NCBI GenBank assembly: GCA_031262565.1
Contig: JAISHL010000042.1
Location: 1-10,604, forward strand
Origin: Candidatus Nomurabacteria bacterium
GTDB taxonomy: Bacteria; Patescibacteriota; Saccharimonadia; Saccharimonadales; Saccharimonadaceae
DNA: 10,604 nucleotides
Reading direction: 5' to 3'
Positions 5,214 to 10,604 of this stretch are shown piece after piece. Positions within the stretch are counted from its first letter, which is position 1. Each line of letters opens with the position of its first letter. Under the pieces are notes generated by a model, which was given only the letters and a program-made list of their open reading frames with translations, was not told the DNA's origin and did no database searches. The translations under genes were made by a program, and so were the position numbers.

Positions 5214-6937
5214 GTGAAAAATTAGACGGATTACAGGGGCGCGACACGGTTTATATTGATACTGATGACGACATAACTTCTATAATTGAAAAAGTTAGCG
5301 AGTCGGAAAATTCGGTCGTAGCGCTAGTTCCGCCGAAGCGCATTGGAGCGTTGCAATCTGTTGTTAATCTGAAATTATTACTAAAAGCGGCGAAGACAAA
5401 TAGAAAGAAAATCGCCCTTGTGACGACCGATAAAGCGCTTTTGTCGCTGGCGGCTGGACTTCGGATTCCTGTGGCGAAAAGTTTAACCGCGCAATCGGAG
5501 TTGCTCGATATTCCTGATATGGACGATAGTGATGATGATGTTATAAATGGTAAAGATGTGGCGGTTGGTGATTTGGCGAGAATTACTGGTGATGAGAAAA
5601 TTCGTCGCAATGATAGCAGAGAAGACAAAGAAATTTCGGCGGCGGTCGCGGCGATTGAAACTGATGATAAAATCAAAAATGATATCGACGCGGACGGCAC
5701 GCCAGACGACAAGCAGAAAACAAAATCGAAAGATAAGCGAAAAAATGTTCCGAATTTTGATAAGTTTCGCAGAATTTTGTTTATTGGTGGCGGATTGGCG
5801 GTCTTATTGGTGGCGTTTTTGGTCTGGGCGATCGGTTTTGCACCGCGTGCGACCATAACTATTGCTACAAAAACGCGTTCAGTCGCTATTGACGGCACGA
5901 TTACGCTGTCTTCAAATTCAGCGACAAATATAGACGAAAATCAGATTCAGCCAGTTTTGAAGCAGATTAAAAAATCGGAGACGATGGAATTTGATGCGAC
6001 GGGCGAAAAAGAAGTTGGCGAAAAGGCGAAGGGTAAAGTTATTATTAAAAATTGTATTGAACCGTTTAATGATATTACACTAAAAGCAGGAACAATTTTA
6101 ACTGACAAAGGAAGCGGGCTTAAATTTGCGCTAGATACTGATATATCTATCCCGAAAGCGATTGTATCTGGAAATTTACAGATTGGCATAAAATGCACGA
6201 AAGCTGGCGAGAGTAAGCCTGTCGGTGTGACCGCTGTAAATATCGGCGAAGAATATAATATCTCGGGAACAAAAGATCTATCGGTGGATGGTGGCTATAA
6301 TGCGACCCCGCAAGCGGCCTTTTCTGGCGGAACGAAAAAGACTATCAAAGTTGTCACTGAGGCTGACCTTGCAACTGTGTCAGAATCATTAAAAGTCAAG
6401 TTCAACGACGACATCAAAGAATCGACCAAAAAAGAGCTTGAAAGTCAAATGGGCGATAGCGTTATGGCTATTGACGGCAGTTTTACTGATACATTCGGCG
6501 AAGTTGGCGTTAAGCCAGAGATTGGCGCCGAAGTGGAAAGTGGTAAGGCGACGGCGACTCTCGAAACGACTTATGTGATGATGGGAATTCCGAACTCTGA
6601 TTTAGAAAACTGGTTGACGATACAGATTGAGAATAAGGCAGATATTAACGAAAAAAATCCGCAAAAAATCTATGATACGGGTTTAAAACAGGCTAAATTT
6701 GACTTCAATAATGACACAAAAATACTCAGAATCCGCACAAATGAGGCAAAAATCGGTGTGGTTTTGGACGAAAATGAGATAAAGAAAAATGCCGTTGGTA
6801 AACAATCTGGTGTGATAGCAGCTGATTTAGAAAAAATCTCTGGCGTGGAAAATGCGACCGTGGAATTTTCGCCATTCTGGGTATCGACCGCGCCATCAGT
6901 CGATAAAATTACGGTGAAATTTTCTACCGATGAGTAA
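5210..6937 (+). CDS. Bitopic membrane protein with baseplate-J-like extracytoplasmic region
   Basis: This is a 575-residue protein. Residues about 13-110 alternate beta strands and helices (ALVPPKRIGALQ, KIALVTTDKALLSLAAGLRIPVA), like a small Rossmann-type cytoplasmic domain. Residues about 100-180 are a highly acidic then Lys-rich linker. One membrane segment spans about 189-210 (ILFIGGGLAVLLVAFLVWAI), with basic residues just before it, so the C-terminal two thirds should be outside. That part is beta-rich; GEKAKGKVIIKN near 271-281 resembles the domain annotated as baseplate J-like in many CPR proteins. Cys282 and Cys329 could form a disulfide. I do not know its function. The ATG overlaps the ftsA stop by four bases, with AGGA (5196-5199) ten bases upstream, and its stop overlaps ruvX by eight. 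Position after FtsA suggests a division or envelope scaffold; this is inference. Confidence 0.85.
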   Translation: MSEKLDGLQGRDTVYIDTDDDITSIIEKVSESENSVVALVPPKRIGALQSVVNLKLLLKAAKTNRKKIALVTTDKALLSLAAGLRIPVAKSLTAQSELLDIPDMDDSDDDVINGKDVAVGDLARITGDEKIRRNDSREDKEISAAVAAIETDDKIKNDIDADGTPDDKQKTKSKDKRKNVPNFDKFRRILFIGGGLAVLLVAFLVWAIGFAPRATITIATKTRSVAIDGTITLSSNSATNIDENQIQPVLKQIKKSETMEFDATGEKEVGEKAKGKVIIKNCIEPFNDITLKAGTILTDKGSGLKFALDTDISIPKAIVSGNLQIGIKCTKAGESKPVGVTAVNIGEEYNISGTKDLSVDGGYNATPQAAFSGGTKKTIKVVTEADLATVSESLKVKFNDDIKESTKKELESQMGDSVMAIDGSFTDTFGEVGVKPEIGAEVESGKATATLETTYVMMGIPNSDLENWLTIQIENKADINEKNPQKIYDTGLKQAKFDFNNDTKILRIRTNEAKIGVVLDENEIKKNAVGKQSGVIAADLEKISGVENATVEFSPFWVSTAPSVDKITVKFSTDE

Positions 6938-7352
6938 GATTGTTATTGGATTAGATGTCGGCGAGCGACGCATTGGTGTAGCGCGTGGTGATTTTGGTGT
7001 AAAAATTGCCTCACCCTTACAACCACTTGTGAACGACGAGCAAATATTCTCGAATATCGCTGAAATCGCGTCAAAGAACCGTGCCGAGACTATCGTGATT
7101 GGATTGCCGAGAAATGCGTCAGGGCAAGAAACGGCTCAGTCGGAATATTCGCGAGATTTTGCGAGTAAACTGGCGGATTTTACAGAGGTAAAAATTGTTT
7201 TTCAAGATGAGAGTTTAACATCAATTGAGGCTGAAAAAAACTTGCGCAGACGGAAGAATTTTAACGAAAATATGCTTCGCGACGGCACATTAGATAGCGA
7301 GGCGGCGACGCTGATCTTACAAGATTTTCTGGAAAGGATCGAAAATGCCTGA
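6930..7352 (+). CDS. ruvX: RuvX/YqgF-family Holliday junction resolvase-like nuclease
   Basis: The product is 140 residues, normal for the YqgF family (RNase H fold), whose members act in 16S rRNA 5'-end maturation and/or Holliday junction resolution. Visible motifs are GLDVGERRIGVARGDFG with Asp9, VIGLPRNASGQET (57-68), DESLTS (93-98) with Glu94, and RDGTLDSEAATLIL with Asp122. Asp9, Glu94 and Asp122 fit the acidic active-site positions of the family. The start codon sits inside the end of the preceding gene (eight-base overlap); GGTGA at 6913-6917 is a weak Shine-Dalgarno candidate twelve bases away, so coupling is likely. It overlaps mltG by eight bases. Confidence 0.95.
   Translation: MSKIVIGLDVGERRIGVARGDFGVKIASPLQPLVNDEQIFSNIAEIASKNRAETIVIGLPRNASGQETAQSEYSRDFASKLADFTEVKIVFQDESLTSIEAEKNLRRRKNFNENMLRDGTLDSEAATLILQDFLERIENA
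7334..7338 (+). promoter_or_regulatory. Shine-Dalgarno of mltG, upstream start
   Basis: AAGGA lies six bases before the ATG at 7345. It supports this start, in contrast with the genes that begin transcription units, which lack any Shine-Dalgarno. Confidence 0.7.
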
Positions 7353-8598
7353 ATCCCCAAAAACCCCAAAAATTCCGAAGATATCAATTTCAAAAACTCC
7401 AAAGACAACAAAAATCCCGAAAGCGCCAAAACCAGAAAAATATGTGCGTCGCCCATCGGTTGAAATCGCCAAGGAATTTGTCGAACTCAATCTGAAAGCA
7501 GTGATTGACGCGGAAAAATTGCCAAATTTAACTAAAAAGGAGAGAAGAGCCATGAGAAAAAGGGAAAAACAAGAAAAACGTCGTCGTTTTCGCAAGATAA
7601 AGATATTTTTTTCAATCGTGATTTTGCTGTGTGCCGCGGCTGGAATTGCGAATTTTTGGTGGAATACGTCGATTCAGGCGGTAGATGAAGAAAATAGGAG
7701 CGTGCACCAATTTGACGTTGACAGAGGCGCTACCACTGATGATGTGGCTGAGGGGCTTTATAAAGCTGGATTTATTCGTAGCGCGCTGGCGTTTAAGATT
7801 TACGCGCGCTGGACGGGTAATATGATTCAGGCTGGCAGTCATATGTTAAGCCCGAGCTATACAATGATTGAGATTTCTGACAAATTAACAGAGGCGTCGA
7901 CACAAGAAGTTTCTGTTCAGATTCCACCTGGGCTTACCCTAAAACAACTAAGAGAGACGTTTAAGCGTAACGGTTTTACAGATGAGGAGATTGATCGGGC
8001 GTATAAAGCGGATTATGATAGCGCGATTTTAGAAGGCAGACCAGAGGGGGCGACCTTGGAAGGATATATTTTCCCTGAAACTTATCGGATTTATGCGGGC
8101 GACAGTTTGGAAACTTTGATTAAAAAGTCCCTAGACGAGTTTGAAAAAGTGGTAAATGAGAACGATTTGCGCCAAAAATTCGCCGACAAGGGGCTGACAT
8201 TATACGAGGGAATTACGTTGTCGTCGATCGTGGAACTCGAAGTAACTAACGCGGACGATCAAAAAACGGTTGCAGGCGTGTTTTATAATCGCATCGCCAG
8301 CGGAATAGTTTTGGGGTCAGACGTGACTTATGTGTATGCGTTTAGTAATGGCTTATGTGGTGCAGATACGGTGGCGAGTCCAAAATGCCAGTCGGTTTAT
8401 AATACGAGGATAAACGCAGGATTGCCACCAAGCCCGATCGCAAACGTTAATTTACAGGCGCTATTATCAACAGTCGAACCTGCAAACAGTGAGTATTACT
8501 ATTTCGTGGCTGGCGAAGACGGAAAAACGTATTTTTCAAAAACCGAAGCCGAACATAATGCGAACGTTTCGGCGCATTGTGGCTCATTATGTCGATAA
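7345..8598 (+). CDS. mltG: Endolytic murein transglycosylase MltG (YceG family)
   Basis: MltG is membrane-anchored and cleaves nascent glycan strands, thereby terminating them. The product is 417 residues. Residues 1-32 are a Lys/Pro-rich repeat (KTPKIPK, KTPKTTKIPKAPKPEK) predicted to be cytoplasmic; a very basic stretch (64-85) precedes one membrane segment at about 86-106. The YceG domain follows: LysM-like part to about residue 190, then EGYIFPETYRI, and the catalytic region SSIVELEV with Glu297 as the expected catalytic residue, FYNRI, SDVTYVYAF, YNTRINAGLPPSPIANV and YFVAGEDGKTYFSKTEAEHN. Compared with the roughly 340-residue E. coli protein, the extra length is the N-terminal tail. An in-frame ATG at 7552 (Met70) with a strong Shine-Dalgarno could give a 348-residue form. 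Extracytoplasmic Cys338, Cys348, Cys412 and Cys416 suggest disulfides. It is the last gene of the operon. Confidence 0.95.
   Translation: MPESPKTPKIPKISISKTPKTTKIPKAPKPEKYVRRPSVEIAKEFVELNLKAVIDAEKLPNLTKKERRAMRKREKQEKRRRFRKIKIFFSIVILLCAAAGIANFWWNTSIQAVDEENRSVHQFDVDRGATTDDVAEGLYKAGFIRSALAFKIYARWTGNMIQAGSHMLSPSYTMIEISDKLTEASTQEVSVQIPPGLTLKQLRETFKRNGFTDEEIDRAYKADYDSAILEGRPEGATLEGYIFPETYRIYAGDSLETLIKKSLDEFEKVVNENDLRQKFADKGLTLYEGITLSSIVELEVTNADDQKTVAGVFYNRIASGIVLGSDVTYVYAFSNGLCGADTVASPKCQSVYNTRINAGLPPSPIANVNLQALLSTVEPANSEYYYFVAGEDGKTYFSKTEAEHNANVSAHCGSLCR
7537..7542 (+). promoter_or_regulatory. Internal Shine-Dalgarno before in-frame ATG of mltG
   Basis: AAGGAG lies nine bases before the ATG at 7552, which is codon 70 of mltG. 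It is the strongest Shine-Dalgarno match I see in the window. It may be chance within Lys/Glu codons, or it may start a shorter MltG lacking the Lys/Pro tail. Confidence 0.4.
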
Positions 8599-8601
8599 AA
8601 C

Positions 8602-8630
8602 TTGACATAAGAGGAATCATTTGATAAAAT
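8602..8630 (+). promoter_or_regulatory. Near-consensus sigma-70-type promoter for the LysM-CHAP gene
   Basis: TTGACA at 8602-8607 is a perfect -35; a 17-bp spacer leads to TAAAAT at 8625-8630, with TG at 8622-8623 making an extended -10. Transcription should start near 8637, leaving about 48 nt of leader before the ATG at 8685. It is the best-matched promoter in the window. Confidence 0.8.
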
Positions 8631-8684
8631 AGATGTGTATCGTTTTGTATTTTTATATGAATAGTCGATAATACTGCGAGAAAT

Positions 8685-9818
8685 ATGAGTAAGAAAATTT
8701 TTACACTAATGCACGGTAAGAAAGTTAAATCTCCATTAAAATGGACGAATTTAGCGATTTATGGTAGCTCTCTACTACTTTTGATTGTAGTGGCGGCGGT
8801 TGGTTATCGTTCGCCAGTTAACTCTGTGGCTGGTCAACAATCCAATAGAAATGCTGTATCTTCGGTCGAATCAGCGGCGAATGTGCCGATTATTAGTGAT
8901 ATTGAGGCAATTAGCTATGCCGACAGTACGGCTTCAAAGACGAATTTGGCGGTTGCCCCGAATATCTCAGAGCAGAAAGCTTCAACTGAAATTTTGGCGG
9001 TCGCTAGTCAATCTACGGTTACTTCGGTCAGCAAAACTCCAACAATAACAGATACCGAAGGGATCGCGTCGCTTTCGTCATATACGGCGGTCGAGGGTGA
9101 TAATACAACCACAATTGCTGATAAATTTGGCATTTCCGATCAAACTGTGCGCTGGGCGAATGGTCTCAAAAATACCTCCGTTGAAGTCGGTAAAGAATTA
9201 ACTATTCCGATTGTCGACGGCGTTGTATATACGGTAAAAGGTGGCGATACTTTGGCTAGTGTTTCAGAGAAATATAAGTCAGATAAAGAACAAATTATCA
9301 CAATTAACAACCTTGACGGCGAGAATATTTCGGTAGGCATGCGATTGGTTTTGCCAAGTGGCGAATTACCAGAAACCGAGCGCCCAGATTCTGTTGCGCC
9401 AGTGGTGATACGCCGACCAGTTTACAGCAGTAGCTCGCGCCAGATGGTAGGCACGGGAGGTAGTCGAGCGCCGAATGCACCTCTCGCGGCTGGTAATACG
9501 TTTTATTACGGAAACTGCACGTGGTATGCTTATAACCGTCGTATTCAGATGTGGCGAAATATGGGCGGAATTAGAGGTAACGCAAACGCTTGGGATAACT
9601 CTGCACGCAGTGCTGGTTATGCGGTCAATAATACGCCTGAGGTTGGTGCGATTATGCAGACAGATTATGGTCGCTATGGTCACGTATCAGTGGTTGAGGC
9701 GATAAATGCGGACGGCTCGGTTCTGATTTCAGAGATGAACAACCGCGCGCTCGGCGGGTTCGGAATCGCAAACTATAACACGATTACAAATCCTTACGAT
9801 TATACGTATATTCATTAA
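8685..9818 (+). CDS. Membrane-anchored or secreted LysM-LysM-CHAP peptidoglycan hydrolase
   Basis: The product is 377 residues. A basic N-terminus is followed by one hydrophobic segment (about 23-41, IYGSSLLLLIVVAAVGY) acting as anchor or uncleaved signal, then a Ser/Thr/Ala-rich linker. Two LysM peptidoglycan-binding repeats follow at about 132-177 (YTAVEGDNTTTIADKFGIS) and 180-224 (YTVKGGDTLASVSEKY). After a Pro/Arg/Ser linker, the CHAP amidase/endopeptidase domain occupies about 270-377. Its catalytic Cys is Cys278 (GNCTWYAYNRR), His is His333 (GHVSVVE), and the following polar residue is in ISEMNN (Glu350 to Asn353). Cys278 is the only cysteine in the protein. It probably cuts peptide cross-links in the cell's own wall or in a partner's wall. 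The start has only a weak GAG (8678-8680). It lies 86 bases after mltG with its own strong promoter, so it can be expressed apart from the operon. Confidence 0.93.
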   Translation: MSKKIFTLMHGKKVKSPLKWTNLAIYGSSLLLLIVVAAVGYRSPVNSVAGQQSNRNAVSSVESAANVPIISDIEAISYADSTASKTNLAVAPNISEQKASTEILAVASQSTVTSVSKTPTITDTEGIASLSSYTAVEGDNTTTIADKFGISDQTVRWANGLKNTSVEVGKELTIPIVDGVVYTVKGGDTLASVSEKYKSDKEQIITINNLDGENISVGMRLVLPSGELPETERPDSVAPVVIRRPVYSSSSRQMVGTGGSRAPNAPLAAGNTFYYGNCTWYAYNRRIQMWRNMGGIRGNANAWDNSARSAGYAVNNTPEVGAIMQTDYGRYGHVSVVEAINADGSVLISEMNNRALGGFGIANYNTITNPYDYTYIH

Positions 9819-9824
9819 TTTATG

Positions 9825-9833
9825 TGATATAAT
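9825..9833 (+). promoter_or_regulatory. Extended -10 promoter for the gene at 9840 (leaderless type)
   Basis: TGATATAAT is a perfect extended -10, the same nine bases as in front of der. The ATG follows after six bases, with no Shine-Dalgarno. No convincing -35 is seen in the end of the preceding gene. Confidence 0.65.
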
Positions 9834-9839
9834 AGCAAC

Positions 9840-10568
9840 ATGGAAGAATATTATAAAAATAATGAAAAAAATAGCGTTTCTGAATATGCTGATTTGGTTG
9901 TGCGGATGCGGAACGGAGAAGGTAACTGGAGCGATACTGGTAGGTTCGAGTCGTTGAATGAGACTGAAAAACTTGAGTTGGGGCTTGAGGCTAGCGAAGC
10001 GAAGGAAATATTAAGTGGCGAATTGCCAAAAAAGCAAGCGAAAGAGCTGGCTGATGCGGGCGCTGATGGATACTTTATTTGCTCTAATCAGAGCGGGGTT
10101 CAAACGCCAAAGGAGATACGAGATTATTTAAATATACATAATGGTGTAGCGACGAACGTTTCGGTTGGACACGAAGCGTCGGGATTGAGCGATCGGTTTT
10201 ATTCTTATGGTGCAATAACAACTCACAGAGATGGAGCTGTTGATATCGAGGGTAGAGATTGTATAAACAATAGAATTTTATTGTCAACTGGCTATGAACG
10301 CGATATGAATAGCTGTCGTTTTATTATTGCTGTGCCGATAAAATTTAAGACAAAAGAGAACTACGATTGGTTGTGTCTAATGGAGGGGACGCCAGTTGGA
10401 GACTTGAAATCTACAATGTTTGAGCGGGGGATGTTGCCAAAAGATTTTTATGTTGAAGACAAGCAAGAGTACTATGGTGAAAAGAAAGTGTCGGTTAATG
10501 AGCGTTATGTGTCGGGTATTATAGATGGATATGGTGTTTATTCCGAAAATGCTGGTTTTTTGCGATAA
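9840..10568 (+). CDS. Uncharacterised soluble protein, 242 residues
   Basis: I do not recognise this protein. It has no signal peptide or membrane segment and appears cytoplasmic. The N-terminal 70 residues are polar and helical (LNETEKLELGLEASEAKEILSG, cited by its start LNETEKL and end EILSG, then ELPKKQAKELADAGADGYF). Residues about 77-200 look mixed alpha/beta, with strands such as RFIIAVPIKFKT and DWLCLMEG, and three cysteines (in FICSNQ, RDCINN and NSCRF) plus a fourth in WLCL. The C-terminus contains KKVSVNERYVSGIIDGYG. It has its own leaderless-type promoter in the 21-base gap after the CHAP gene and ends with TAA. Codon style is slightly more AT-rich than the operon upstream, but not enough to claim transfer. 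It is real by length, promoter fit and uninterrupted frame; no function is proposed. Confidence 0.75.
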   Translation: MEEYYKNNEKNSVSEYADLVVRMRNGEGNWSDTGRFESLNETEKLELGLEASEAKEILSGELPKKQAKELADAGADGYFICSNQSGVQTPKEIRDYLNIHNGVATNVSVGHEASGLSDRFYSYGAITTHRDGAVDIEGRDCINNRILLSTGYERDMNSCRFIIAVPIKFKTKENYDWLCLMEGTPVGDLKSTMFERGMLPKDFYVEDKQEYYGEKKVSVNERYVSGIIDGYGVYSENAGFLR

Positions 10569-10594
10569 GATAGTGGCTAATATATAAAAAAGAC

Positions 10595-10604
10595 ATGAGA
10601 GAAT
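10595..10604 (+). CDS. Possible start of a further gene, cut by the window edge
   Basis: An ATG at 10595 begins M-R-E before the sequence ends. TATAAA (10583-10588) ends six bases before it, the same spacing as the leaderless-type starts elsewhere here, and no Shine-Dalgarno is present. Three codons cannot show coding; this rests only on the spacing pattern. Confidence 0.3.

Noticed and set aside
5251..5898. Open frame of 215 codons on the minus strand
   Set aside because: Ser/Ala-rich shadow of the Asp/Lys/Glu-rich first part of the baseplate-J-like gene; no start signal and no family features.
8633..8671. Twelve-codon upstream frame (MCIVLYFYMNSR) before the LysM-CHAP gene
   Set aside because: Its ATG lies upstream of the predicted transcription start near 8637 and it has no Shine-Dalgarno.
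9366..9683. Minus-strand frame of 105 codons
   Set aside because: Antisense to the CHAP domain, whose Cys, His and Asn residues are clear on the plus strand.

Overview
The window looks like a chromosomal segment of a Candidate Phyla Radiation (Patescibacteria) bacterium, most likely Candidatus Saccharibacteria (TM7). The reasons are the compact A-rich intergenic gaps, the gene set (an FtsA-like ATPase, a bitopic baseplate-J-like protein, RuvX, MltG and a LysM-CHAP hydrolase lying together) and the style of the two uncharacterised proteins. The lineage call is an inference from memory, not a search. TGA is used as a genuine stop (at the ends of the FtsA-like gene and ruvX), so this is the standard bacterial code, not the UGA-glycine code of Gracilibacteria/SR1.

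Left part (1-3699): an RsuA/RluB-family pseudouridine synthase runs leftward off the window edge. It is divergent from an uncharacterised multi-spanning membrane protein (738-2297), and the two genes appear to share overlapping -35 boxes. The ribosome-assembly GTPase der (2344-3699) follows under its own extended -10 promoter.

Intergenic island (3700-3959): about 260 bp without a gene, packed with short palindromic REP-like repeats. Two are of a TTGCGAG..GCAATC type, and a nested inverted set (C, D, D', C') is of the CATTCCGAAC / CTTGAAC..TTCAGGAT type. The promoter of the next operon comes after them.

Operon (3960-8598): FtsA-like actin fold protein, bitopic baseplate-J-like protein, ruvX and mltG, each overlapping the next by 4 to 8 nt, so probably co-transcribed and translationally coupled. 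A LysM-LysM-CHAP peptidoglycan hydrolase (8685-9818) follows, with a near-consensus promoter and a roughly 48-nt leader. Together these link division (FtsA), glycan-strand cleavage (MltG) and wall remodelling (CHAP). An uncharacterised soluble protein (9840-10568) follows, and a further gene may begin at 10595.

The most striking window-wide signal is that genes at the head of a transcription unit have a TATAAT-like -10 box ending only 6-8 nt before the ATG and no Shine-Dalgarno. This predicts leaderless mRNAs. Several operon-internal genes instead carry Shine-Dalgarno-like sequences or overlap their upstream neighbour. No mobile element, CRISPR array, tRNA or rRNA was seen.
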